Source of the DNA: Linnemannia elongata
Taxonomy: Eukaryota; Mortierellomycota; Mortierellomycetes; Mortierellales; Mortierellaceae
Assembly: GCA_036320915.1 (NCBI GenBank)
Contig: JAXBDG010000007.1
Span: 620,001-684,000 of the forward strand
Reading direction: 5' to 3'
Length of the DNA stretch: 64,000 nucleotides
Made by a program: the position numbers and the translations under genes. Positions within the stretch are counted from its first letter, which is position 1; every line of letters begins with the position of its first letter. This document shows, in pieces, positions 38,402-47,998 of this stretch. The notes below the pieces were generated by a model. It did no database searches. It saw nothing but the letters and a program-made list of their open reading frames with translations, and was not told the origin of the DNA.

Positions 38402-40399
38402 CGTTGTTGTCGCTGTTGTCGTTGTCGTCGTTGTTGTCGTTGTTGTCGTTGTTGTCGTTGTTGTCGTTGTTGTCGTTGTTGTCGTTGTTGTCGTTGTTGT
38501 TACTCTTATTATTGTTGTTGCTATTGCTGCTGGGGATGCTGGTTCGAGCGATGGTCGTTGGCTCGCCAGGCTTTGCGGTCCTGAAATCCGGTAATACATC
38601 AGGCGGAATATCAACTACAGATTCAGACTCGAAGTACGATGACGCCCGAGAGGCTGGTCGCTCCCATGAAATCCCCTCCGGTTCCCAAGATCCAACTTGA
38701 TCATCCCTCATCTGATCAGGCTCGCCTTCTTCGTGTTTCTTCGTTCTCGCAGACAAAGGCTTCCTCCATTCGTCTTCTGGGATAAAGCCTGCGTCAAGAT
38801 CGAACTGTTCCGGTGAAATCTCTCGGTGCACCTCGGAGAGAAACTCTTGAGAGCCAGAGTTTGGTGGGACGGGACCCGGGTATACTCTACTATATCTCCT
38901 GTGTTCGGATTCGTGGTCCACAGAGTGCATTGGCGAGTTGTCTTCAGGATGGTAGTCGCTCCATCCCTGGCTGTAGTTGTCGCTCTCATCCTCACTTGAC
39001 TGGCCATTGTCGTTGTCGCCCTCTATTGCTGCCGAGTTGGTTCCTTTCTGATGAGGCGTGACTATCATTCCCGAAGACGTGTTCAAGAGTATCCACTCTC
39101 CGTCCCGAAATTCCCAGTACTGTTTGTTCCTCTGCTCAACCAGGACCGTGTTGGTATATTCACCGTTGTAGGTCATTGTAGGTTCGGGTGCATCTCCCCA
39201 GTTGTCGCCGTCGTATGGTTGTCCGCCATGTCTAGTGTGCTTGTCGGAAAACGCCTGTGTGGAGCGGTTAGGTCGGATCAGGTCAAGGATGTTCGACGGA
39301 GCCCAGTATTTTGTCAACTCGTCCAGAACTACCTCCTTCTCATCGGCAGCTTCGTCTTCCTCGGTTGCAGTCCACCGTTCTGTCCGGTTCAGCCCCCAGA
39401 CATCGTCCTCGGCATCGTCCGCCTTGTGGTCTTCTCGAATTCCAGCATGTGGGTTACTGGATTCTTGGTCCTCTTCCTCCCTCGAGTGCCACTGATGTTG
39501 GCTGTTCCGATCTGATTTGTTCATTGCGCCTGGTCTCTGACGGTCCCTGATAGGGCTGCGATGGGCTAGGTGGCGACTAGGACGCTCGTGGTGAACCTGA
39601 CGCTCCTGATAGAGCTGACGTCCGTAGTGTTGTTGGCGCTGGGGATACTCTTGATGCTGATGATTCTCCTGGCGCTGGTGACTCTGGCTATTCGAGTCAA
39701 GGCGATCATCGTCCCATGCAACTTCGGGAAGTGGCCTGGATCCAGCCTTGGAGTCGGTTCCAGAGCGCTCCCCCTCTGTGTGCCAGGTGTCGTCGTCAGT
39801 TCCATGACCGTCGATACTCTGTTGATCTCCGCTATGGTCGCTTCCGTTGCGATGCTGCTGTTTCTTCCTAGTTCCAGTCGACTGCTTCATCGCCTCGATA
39901 TCAAACTCGAATCCCCATCCAGTTCCACCTCCTTCCCCACCTCCTCGTCCGTTCCGGCCGTTCAGGGTGGAAGATGAGTTCATCGTTGCAAAGTCCTGTT
40001 GATGTAAGTCTGTCTCATGGCCACTCCAAGAAGCTTCATGTGCTCCTGAACCATGGGCAATTGCTAGATGGCATCAAAACAATAGAAAATACATTATGGT
40101 CAAACCGAAGCTGTAATGAAAAGAATAAAAAAATGTTGCATTGATTCCATCGCTTTTGTTTCCTGCTGTGCTGTTGCAGTGCGAGGGAGCGCACCTTCTG
40201 TGGTCGTTGTGATATCGGATCTCTGTGACATGGTTTGTGGTGGGTGGTGAAAGCCGGGTAGATGGTTATAGTTGTGGCTGTGGTTGTGAGAGTAGTTGAA
40301 GCTGTTGAGGGTGTTGTTGTGGTTATGGTGGGTGTGAGGAAAAGTCGTTCCTGGAGAATGTTTTGTCGAGACGAGATCCTCAGCGACCGGCAAGGTCAT
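37071..40399 (-). CDS. Large disordered protein with five tandem 19-residue adaptor-like repeats
   Basis: Three exons (40399-40195, 40063-37383, 37217-37071) keep frame and encode 1,010 residues. The upstream exon is supported by an open frame that continues past the internal Met at 39983 to an acceptor at 40064. The N-terminus is His/Asn-rich; then come Gln/Arg-rich and acidic stretches with scattered Trp motifs (AWDDD, DDVWGLN, NKQYWEFRDGEWILLN, EDEWRKP), and an Asn/Asp run. Five tandem 19-residue repeats follow, for example KGESVLDLLGINRTAHQTF, each with a core like DPFG, DLLG, ELLG, DIFA or DLFG. Such acidic-hydrophobic cores resemble clathrin, AP-ear or GGA-ear binding peptides. The protein ends in an ordered block (VLNVTERDDLKDIVERFCVQ) and a Lys/Gln tail. 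A trafficking or endocytic role is inference; no named domain is recognised. Confidence 0.8.
37710..37994 (-). repeat. Five tandem 57-bp coding repeats
   Basis: On the minus strand five consecutive 57-bp units encode 19-residue repeats starting KAEVAVDPFG, KGESVLDLLG, KEDSLVELLG, KDESVLDIFA and KKDVPFDLFG. Spacing is exact, while sequence between cores has diverged. Confidence 0.85.
38371..38520 (-). repeat. Asn/Asp-coding microsatellite
   Basis: Degenerate AAC/GAC repeats, partly with a clear 9-bp period (AACAACGAC), encode a run of Asn and Asp in the adaptor-like protein. Confidence 0.85.
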
Positions 40400-41286
40400 G
40401 GTTTCCTTGAAAAGGGGTTGTGTGGATAAAGAAAGGGGAAGAACAGAAACGAAAGCGAGAAAGAGAGGAAAGCCTTAAGTAAGTATGTCGTGAGGAGTGA
40501 GGAGCGAAAACAAAATGACGGTCGTAACGTGCCACCAAAACATATACTGTACATATTCATAAAATAGACTCTTTCTCCATTGATGGGCACCGTATGAAAC
40601 CAATCAACGCACCGCAATATGCTCTTGGAACAAAGGCAACGAGGGAAAATGATGAAGGGAAGAAAGTGATCCAGCACACTGTTGACTTCTTCTGTCCTTT
40701 CTTCTTCTATCAATAGCCAGAAAATACACCTCAGAGGCAGTAGTAAACTCACGCAAGTTGGTTCATGGCACCATTGCCGGGTTATGGCGAGCTTGAATAA
40801 ATAAAACGGCGGCGTGTGTGCAACGAAAAAATATTGGGGAGGTTTTCTTTTTTTATTTGTTGTTGTTGTTGTTGGCTGCGTCGGCTTACGATGCACTGGT
40901 GACTGAGGACGATGGTGGTGGTATTGCGTTGGTGTGTTATCGATATAGTTGTCCTGGATATGTATGCGAGTTAGCGTGCGTGCGTATGTGTATGTAAATT
41001 GGTCGAGTGGTGGAGGTGTCCGTGTGTCTGTGTATGTTTTTCTTCAGTGGTCCTGTGATGAAAAAAAAAAAAAAAAACGCGGTCAGTCTGGTCGCGGGCT
41101 CATGGCTCCCTCGCTTCTTACTCAGTTGCTCCTCCTCCCTCCCCTGTCACCTTCTGTTGTTACAGCAGCAGCTGAACTCTCGAGACAGTGAATGCAGACA
41201 AAAGGCGAGATGAGACACAACAGAATTGAGCGAGAAAGATAGTTTAACAGGGACAGGGAAAACATCAAGCAGGACACGAACAGAAG

Positions 41287-41322
<36 letters not shown>
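41287..41322. repeat. A36 homopolymer tract
   Basis: Thirty-six consecutive A on the plus strand, about 840 bp upstream of the PP2C start codon. Confidence 0.9.
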
Positions 41323-41323
<1 letters not shown>

Positions 41324-41519
41324 CGAGCGTGCACACCACCACCAGCACCACCAGACTGAATTTTATTTTATTTTTTCCTCCCCTCCGCCCCCGCTTCTCT
41401 TTTCTTTTCTTTCACCCCTTTGCCACCTCTTCGATTCGACCATCGACATCAGCAAACAAGAAAAAAAAAAAAAAACCTCGACATCGACACTCACTCAGTC
41501 ACTAACACTCGTATACGCG

Positions 41520-41542
41520 CACACACACACACACACACACAC
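41520..41542. repeat. CA dinucleotide repeat
   Basis: About eleven CA units in the probable PP2C leader, ending about 30 bp before the predicted leader-intron donor. Confidence 0.85.
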
Positions 41543-41762
41543 CAAGAGCAACAACCAAGCAACTCAGTCCAACGTAAGATCACACGCTCCTTCTCTCCAT
41601 CCCCTCACTCGCCACACGCACTCTACAAAACAAAATCCACGTCAGCCGTCTGCAGTGCTTGGCTCTGGCTCTGGCTCTTGGCTGGAAACCCGACAGGAAA
41701 TATACCTTCACGTCCACGTCAATTACAGTACACACAGGAGGATAGATGCTCTCAGATGACAG

Positions 41763-42017
41763 ATGACCACAAGCGGCAAACAGGACGGATGGATTGGCAC
41801 CAGCGTCAAACAAGGGTACCACAGGAAGGTTGCCCAACTCTTCAGCACCATCAAGATAAACAAAAAAGGAGCGGGCTATGTGGATGATGGCATCCCACCT
41901 CCTGGCCTTTTTTACGACCCTATGTTCACCTTTGACGTCGACAAACAGGAGGCAAGGACGCGGCTGGCTCAGCAGAGCAGACGAGATCCCTTTTTTTTTA
42001 TTTCATTCTTTTTTTGA
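41763..42017 (+). CDS. Possible small ORF in the PP2C leader (84 codons)
   Basis: An ATG-initiated frame of 84 codons ends 143 bp before the PP2C start. Its first 75 codons read as balanced protein with no long low-complexity run (for example GAGYVDDGIPPPGLFYDPMF) and G/C-leaning third positions, and only the last few codons are a T tract. It lies inside the predicted leader intron, so it would be made only from an unspliced or alternative transcript. No family is recognised. It may be an upstream ORF, a relic exon or chance. Confidence 0.25.
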   Translation: MTTSGKQDGWIGTSVKQGYHRKVAQLFSTIKINKKGAGYVDDGIPPPGLFYDPMFTFDVDKQEARTRLAQQSRRDPFFFISFFF

Positions 42018-42160
42018 CTCATCAACTAACTTCTGCTGTCCTTTTATCCTTCTCGTCCTCCTGACCTTCTTTTTCTCCTTTTCACCGCCAACAGCACCTC
42101 AACCCAACAACACTTTACAAAAAACCACTAACCCAGCACCAACTAACAAGGAACTCGATC

Positions 42161-44715
42161 ATGGGTCAAACGCTTTCCGCACCAATCACCGACAAGCACT
42201 CGTCCTCGGGTCACGACAAGCGTTTCGCATACGGAGCCTCTGCCATGCAAGGATGGCGAATCAGTATCACCAATCGCGTCAATCCTTCTTCTATCCACTT
42301 TGAATCACCCTTCTTGTTCATGTCCTTGTTGTCTTTGTTTTACTGTGCATGCACCATGTTCTTGTTTTACCTTTCTGAATCTGTTCCTGGAGATCGAGCT
42401 TGTTGTTCGCGTTCTTTATGCCTGTTCTTTTGCATGTTTTTCCAACCCTACAAACCTATCATCTATATCGGCCACCGAGCTGTATTATCCTTGACTCCTC
42501 GCCCTGCATGTTCTTTGTCTTCTTCTTTTCTTCCTGTCCCTTGTCTGGTTTTACTCAAATAGCCATGGAAGGTATGTTGAACGATGTCACGGCTATGTCA
42601 CGATACCATTGTTTTTCAAAACAACGATATTTTTTTGTTGACCAATGTTGGCTAATCACGCTCACCTTACTCCAAAACAATCGTAGATGCCCATACCACG
42701 CTGTTGAACGTCGAGGACGCAGAGGGAACAGCTTTCTTCGCGGTTTATGACGGACACGGAGGTAGGTTGCTCTGAGTGCACCTACACATGGTTATGGCGA
42801 ACTTTTTACAACGTTGCGATGACCAGGAAGAAACAGGACTGACAGGCGTCTTTTCCATGCTATAATCGTGACATTCGTTTAGGTTCCAATGTCGCCAAGT
42901 ACAGCGGAGAAGGTCTGCACAAGAGAATTGTTGCTGACAAGGCGTTTGCCAAGGGCGACTTCTTGGCTGCCATTAAGAACGGATTCTTAGAAATGGACAG
43001 GGCTCTTCGCTATGGTATGTTATCTGTTTTTGATTGCTGCCAGACATGGATCGTTGAGACATGGTATTGCGCAAAGCCGGTGCAGCAGAGGACATCCATT
43101 CTAAGCTAATGAACCATTTTACACATCTCAAAAATAATACCAGATCCCGAATACGGCGGAGATTCCTCAGGATGCACAGCCATCACTGCAACCATTACCG
43201 ATAAGAACGTCCTCTACGTGGTATGTGAAAGCTTTGCATGGGCGGCTTTGTTCTTGCTTGGAATGGTCTCACAACAACTCTCCTTCGGGACTTCGATGCT
43301 ACGGATGCAATACTGGACGCCGTCGCTCTTTAATATGTATCCCCATACGATGCCTTGCCTCTGCGCCTGCTCGACACCTGGAAACTTCAGGATGTATTAT
43401 GACAGTGGCGTCACCCGGGCTGGAGCAGTAGCTCATCATCAAGAAACAAAAAATACCCAGAGGGCTTGATAATGTTCAAGTCAGGATGCACTGAACTCGA
43501 CATTGGATATTGATGGACATGCGATTGGTTTCGGACTATTTTATATAGGGTAACGCTGGAGACTCTCGCGCAGTCCTTGGAAGCGATGGAACTGCTATTG
43601 CTCTTTCGAACGACCACAAGCCTGTCAACAAAGGTATGGAGAACGGTCGCACGATCTGAATTGCGCATTGACGGGCTAGTGCAGGGGGGCGTCAGACCCG
43701 TTCTTTAGTGCAATGTGTTTCAGAACTCAAAATTAGTCAGGGGCTGCTTTTCATCAGTTGATCGATTTTTGTGTATAGGTAGCGCGACTTTGGGACCCAG
43801 CTTGAGTACCACTAACAAATAACCTTCCTCTTTTCCCTGTACCTGTACTCAACTGCATATTTTCCCTTTATCTTTTGGCACCTGCTGTAAAAACAGAGGA
43901 GTCAAGAAGAATCGTCGCCGCCGGAGGATTTGTCGAGTACGGCCGTGTCAACGGAAGCCTTGCCTTGTCGCGCGCCTTGGGTGACTTTGAGTTCAAGATG
44001 AATGCCACTTTGGGACCCGATGATCAGATCGTTACTGGTATGTTTTTTGAGTTAAGTGTATTGTTGGAATGGGTGTACTATATGAAAGAGAAGGAATTCC
44101 TAATGTTATCATTGACTTCCCTCCAATTAGCCAACCCTGTCATTGTTGAGCACAAGTTGACTGAGGAGGACGAATTCCTTGTTCTTGCCTGCGATGGTAT
44201 GTGATATTTGCTGCTACTGTTTTATGTAGGGGTGCATGACTTATCCCACGACGTGGTCGACTCACACGCTGCTTTTATGTTGTATGAAAATAGGTATTTG
44301 GGACTGCATGACGTCCCAGGAGGTCGTTACCTTTGTCCGCAAGGGAATTTCAGAGAAGTTGCCCTTGGATCAGTTGTGCGAGATGACCATGGATCACTGT
44401 TTGGCTTCGGACAGCGGCATGACAGGAGTCGGATGTGACAATATGACGATGGTGATTGTTGCTATCTTGAACGGAAAGACCTTGGAGGAATGGTATGAGC
44501 ACATTGCTCAGCGTGTTGCCGTTCGTCTTGGACCAGCCGATTCGAAGGTCCGCCCCAATGGCGATGAGGACCCCGAGACGTTCAACGAGGAGACTGCCGA
44601 GAAGGAGAAGGAAAAGACTGAGGCGACAGCGACATCAACAGAGGCCGAGGAACCCAAGGCTGTGGAGACGGCAGATGCTGACAAAAAGGAGGAACAGCCA
44701 GAGAGCAGCGTTTAA
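42161..44715 (+). CDS. PP2C-family serine/threonine phosphatase (Ptc2/Ptc3-like)
   Basis: Nine exons (42161-42263, 42563-42571, 42687-42761, 42883-43014, 43144-43220, 43549-43633, 43897-44037, 44131-44196, 44294-44715) keep frame and encode 369 residues. The start MGQTLSAP has Gly at position 2, so N-myristoylation is possible. PP2C motifs appear in order: GWRITMEDAH (metal-binding Glu/Asp near 37-38), [10 protein letters not shown] (Asp near 59), [38 protein letters not shown] (Asp near 228) and GCDNMTMV (Asp near 278). These are the Mn/Mg ligands of an active enzyme that removes phosphate from Ser/Thr, in yeast acting on MAP-kinase and checkpoint pathways. The tail after residue 310 is Glu/Lys/Ala-rich. 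The second exon is only 9 nt and supplies the core of the MED motif. Confidence 0.95.
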
Positions 44716-45077
44716 GTGTGCAGAGGATAAAGAGAAGGAGAGGAGGTCAGACGCGATGTCATCGCACCTCTTTTCTCATCTTTTTTCCGCGTTCTAGTTA
44801 GTTGCTATCTCTTCTCCTCTTTCTTTTCTTTCTTCTTTCGAGCTACCTACTTTTTTTATTATCTTTTGCACACAAAAACAAGAGAAATCGTTGATTCAAA
44901 CACAAACAAAAATAGCATGCATGCAGTTGTTCTCTGACGATGAAGTGATCGAGCGAGGCTCTCCTTAGCCAAGATTAACAAACAGGAACAGGCGAGGCTG
45001 TTGTTCCAATAGGCGTCTTGCGCAGTGGCCCGTTGACAAGATTTTTTCCGATCTCTGTCTGTGTCACACTCAATGCG

Positions 45078-45084
45078 TATAAAA
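45078..45084 (+). promoter_or_regulatory. TATA box of the acetyltransferase-like gene
   Basis: TATAAAA lies 191 bp before the start codon, followed by a pyrimidine-rich leader with CA/TCA repeats up to the ATG. Confidence 0.5.
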
Positions 45085-45268
45085 GATCCCAACGTCCCCT
45101 CCTGCCCCGTATCCTTACTATACCAAACTTTTCACAGCTCACTCTCACTCTTACAGTCTCTTAAGTTTTTGCATATACATTCTCACACATCCCACAATTC
45201 ACACACTATCCATCCATACTCACTCACCCACTCATTCACTCATTGACATTCACACGCACACACGCAGC

Positions 45269-46801
45269 ATGAGTTTCCCTTTGGTTCGCAAGGTCGGCAA
45301 CGTTGAACGCTACTCGCTCGCTCGAGCCAACGCACAGATTTACAAGAATGTTGTTGTTGGCGCCTGTCTCCATGAACAACCAAAGTCAGGATCGACACCT
45401 CCGACCCGTGACCATGCCCAATGGGTCCAGCTCCTCACCGGTCCATTGACCTGGCTCATTCAAGAACATCCCAACCTGTCCGTCGTCATTGGCGACCATC
45501 TCTCAGCCACGCCCGTGTTTTTGCAGATGCCCTTGGTCGACCTGTCGCGCATCATTCGCGTCACCTCCGTCGACCGTCAAGTCAACATCAACGCGGTTCT
45601 GGAGGACGAGCATCAAACACACTTTGACAATGCGAGCACCGAGGTCCCTCTCTGGCGGATTGTGGTTGTTGAAGTCAAGGAAGATGGATCCTTCTTTTTA
45701 TTGTACTGTTACCAACACACAATTGGCGATGGACGTGCTGGACTGGGGCTGGTGGAGCAATTGGTTGAGCGGCTTAATATTCAAGCAGCGACTGACGAGC
45801 CTCAAACTTTGCCCAGTGTCGTCGCGATCCCTTCCACTGTCAGACCTATGCCGGACAACATGGAGGCCATCGTGGATTGCACGCCAAGTCTTGGCCTTTT
45901 GGTCAAGGAGGCCGTGACCTCCCTCTTACTGCCGGGGTTCGTCAAGAGGGCATTGGAAAAGAAGTACTGGTCCGGAGAGTTTGATGCCACCCTGAAGGTG
46001 CCTAATGAGACACAGGTAGTCGCTATGTACCTGACTAAAGAGGAAACCGCCCAGGTGGTCCAAGCGGCCAAGGCCCACAAGACAACCGTCCATGTGATAC
46101 TCCTCGCTGCCTCGGCTTTTGCCACCAAGCTCGTCTTCCTGTCCAAGACTGCTGGAGACAACCACCAGGGACCTACCACCACCAAGGACGCCATGAAGTT
46201 TACGTCGCCATGTACGCTTCGTCCCGTCATCGGCGCACCGCTCACCCCTTACGTCCAAGGCAATTACACGTCAGAAATCGCCTCCAAGAATGTCAAGATC
46301 AAGTTCGAGACTGAATTCTGGGATGTGGCACAACGGTTCCGCAAGCAGCTGGTCGGAGAAATCTCCAAGCCCAAAGGGCTCTACGGTCACGTCGGCCTCC
46401 TTTCGTATCTTCCAAAAGAGCAGGGTGGATGGGAGAAGTTCCTTCGCGAACAGGTCGAGAAGGAGCAGCATGGACGCGAAGCAACCCTCCAGATCTCGAA
46501 CCTTGGTGTCGGAATGAAACAGTCTGCCGATTCTTCTCCGGCCATCAAGGTTCTGAATGCCGTGTTCTCGCAATCGTCCAGCATCACTGCCGCGTCGCTC
46601 ACGTTCAATGCTGCGACGGCCAACGGTGTCCTCCTTGTTACATCTACTTGGCAAAAGTCCTCCTTTACCGGACGCGATCGCGGCGAGCTGCACATGAAGG
46701 AGTTCAAGAGGATTCTTCTGGAGGCTACCCAACCCGACAGGACCAACTATCGATTCCGCGAAGTCTTTGCCGCTCCTCTTGCCACCATCAAGTCTCAATA
46801 G
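45269..46801 (+). CDS. Alcohol acetyltransferase-like protein (AATase/condensation-domain fold)
   Basis: A single intronless frame of 510 residues starts at the first ATG after a typical leader. It begins MSFPLVRKVGNVERYSLARA, the usual start of fungal alcohol acetyltransferase/Sli1-type proteins. The BAHD/condensation-type active-site motif HxxxDG is present as QHTIGDGRAG near residue 150. Further family-like blocks are LWRIVVVEV, NYTSEI and ETEFWDVAQRFRKQL. Related yeast proteins (Atf1/Atf2, Sli1) transfer acetyl from acetyl-CoA to alcohols, sterols or amino groups of lipids and drugs. The acceptor here cannot be read from sequence. It is the only intron-free gene among its multi-exon neighbours, apart from the tRNA, which fits either recent retro-duplication or ordinary intron loss. 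A TATA box lies upstream. Confidence 0.85.
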   Translation: MSFPLVRKVGNVERYSLARANAQIYKNVVVGACLHEQPKSGSTPPTRDHAQWVQLLTGPLTWLIQEHPNLSVVIGDHLSATPVFLQMPLVDLSRIIRVTSVDRQVNINAVLEDEHQTHFDNASTEVPLWRIVVVEVKEDGSFFLLYCYQHTIGDGRAGLGLVEQLVERLNIQAATDEPQTLPSVVAIPSTVRPMPDNMEAIVDCTPSLGLLVKEAVTSLLLPGFVKRALEKKYWSGEFDATLKVPNETQVVAMYLTKEETAQVVQAAKAHKTTVHVILLAASAFATKLVFLSKTAGDNHQGPTTTKDAMKFTSPCTLRPVIGAPLTPYVQGNYTSEIASKNVKIKFETEFWDVAQRFRKQLVGEISKPKGLYGHVGLLSYLPKEQGGWEKFLREQVEKEQHGREATLQISNLGVGMKQSADSSPAIKVLNAVFSQSSSITAASLTFNAATANGVLLVTSTWQKSSFTGRDRGELHMKEFKRILLEATQPDRTNYRFREVFAAPLATIKSQ

Positions 46802-47064
46802 AGAGACTTTTTTTCTTCCTCACATCCTTCTTTCCTATTCAATCATACCTCATCCAAGTAGAAATCCCTAATAACGATAGCATGCCCACATACAATAGAA
46901 TATCATAACTGAACAAGTTTTTGTTTTGAATGATCGGCATGTTTTCTGAAGTGAAACCGTCCCCAAAAAGACGAGTTCGGTATGCATTTTGAACTGTTCC
47001 TAAAGGACGAAAAAAGTTGAAAACCGTTGCAAGAAACAGCAAAAAGGAAGCGGTTAACTTCAAT
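46802..47064. other. Short intergenic region
   Basis: This stretch follows the acetyltransferase stop and precedes the tRNA 3' end. It contains the tRNA terminator and no gene. Confidence 0.5.
47041..47045 (-). terminator. RNA polymerase III terminator
   Basis: Five T on the minus strand lie 19 nt downstream of the tRNA 3' end, the usual Pol III stop signal. Confidence 0.7.
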
Positions 47065-47136
47065 GCTCACAGCAGGGATCGAACCTGCGGCCTTTGCGTT
47101 ATTAGCACAACGCTCTACCGACTAAGCTATGCGAGC
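47065..47136 (-). tRNA. tRNA-Ile (anticodon AAU)
   Basis: The 72-nt minus-strand sequence folds as a full cloverleaf. The acceptor stem pairs GCTCGCA with TGTGAGC (one G-T pair), and the D arm is GCTTAGTCGGTAGAGC. The anticodon stem TTGTG/CGCAA closes the 7-nt loop CTAATAA, whose anticodon is AAU. The T arm is GCAGGTTCGATCCCTGC, which doubles as the B box. There is no intron and no encoded CCA. The first base would be edited to inosine, giving a decoder of AUU, AUC and AUA. Confidence 0.95.
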
Positions 47137-47243
47137 TTCACAGAAGTAATTCGTTGGATATCAGTTTTCTCTGTCTATTATATAGCCGTGGCAATTATTT
47201 GTCTACGGTCATGTGATAAAAAGCGCCACTAAATCGCGTCCTG

Positions 47244-47281
<38 letters not shown>
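47244..47281. repeat. A38 homopolymer tract
   Basis: Thirty-eight consecutive A on the plus strand, about 110 bp upstream of the tRNA gene. Confidence 0.9.
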
Positions 47282-47286
<5 letters not shown>

Positions 47287-47998
47287 CGAAACACAGACGC
47301 GCTTTGCTAGCCACACATGAGGATTGGGTCTGCCCTGGAGCGACCAAGGATCCACGCTCAGCTGACGAGCGGCTGTTGGAGAGTTTGTTGGGAAGGAGGA
47401 GGCTGTCATTGATGGAGAGGATGGGAAGAATCCCCTTCATTCATATCTAGATTTATTTATTTATGTTTTCGTTATTGCTGTGAAGAGCAGCGACAATTGT
47501 TGCGCATAGCCAGGTTCCGGACCGGACTGTGACTGGCGGATGGCGCACTGAGAAGTTTTGTCTGTAGTCCCCATACTTCCAAATTCCTCCTTTGTTCTGT
47601 TTGCCAGAGAAATAAAATTATGTACAAAAAAATAAAATAAAAAAAGACTCCTTCTAAGTGTTGAGGAGGTCCGTCTTTGCTGATTTGTCCTTAACATTAG
47701 CGTAATAAGAGATAATCGTTTGAAAGTAGATTGAGATCAATGGACGTAGCCAAGGGTTTAGTGAGGTTTTCTTCGGGAAATGACTTATGGTTGCTAAAGA
47801 ATGGCGCTTGATTTAATACGTTTTTGTAGCGGCACATCAAACAACATCGGCAGAGCACAATGATTTCAAGGCTGCTAAGGAAACAAGGCTTCTGAAAACT
47901 CATGAGCAACAAATAAGCTATTGACACCATTAAATGAAGCAAGAAGAACACTCTTGAAATAAAATAACTCTTTATATTCTCCGAATCTGTCTTTTCAT
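47282..47998. other. Intergenic region with two coding-like islands
   Basis: Between the A38 tract and the NIF3 stop codon I see no full gene. A GC-richer plus-strand frame of about 55 codons (47283-47450) and an AT-rich minus-strand frame of 84 codons (47697-47951) read like protein pieces but match no family I know. They may be gene relics. Confidence 0.4.

Larger units (their letters stand above)
40400..42160. other. Divergent intergenic region and PP2C 5' leader
   Basis: About 1.76 kb lies between the start codons of the adaptor-like gene (-) and the PP2C gene (+). It carries an A tract of 36 nt (41287-41322), an A15 tract near 41461-41475, a CA repeat (41520-41542) and a likely 5' leader intron of the PP2C gene. 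That intron has a strong donor at 41574 (AAC followed by GTAAGA) and, after a CTAAC branch-like site and a pyrimidine tract, an acceptor ending at 42094. A coding-like 84-codon frame lies inside it. Confidence 0.55.

Noticed and set aside
38298..38700. Plus-strand Val, Leu or Cys-rich frames
   Set aside because: Antisense shadows of the Asn/Asp repeat in the adaptor-like gene.
45269..46801. Acetyltransferase-like gene as part of a secondary-metabolite cluster
   Set aside because: Neighbours are a phosphatase, a tRNA and NIF3; no synthase, transporter or oxidase is nearby.
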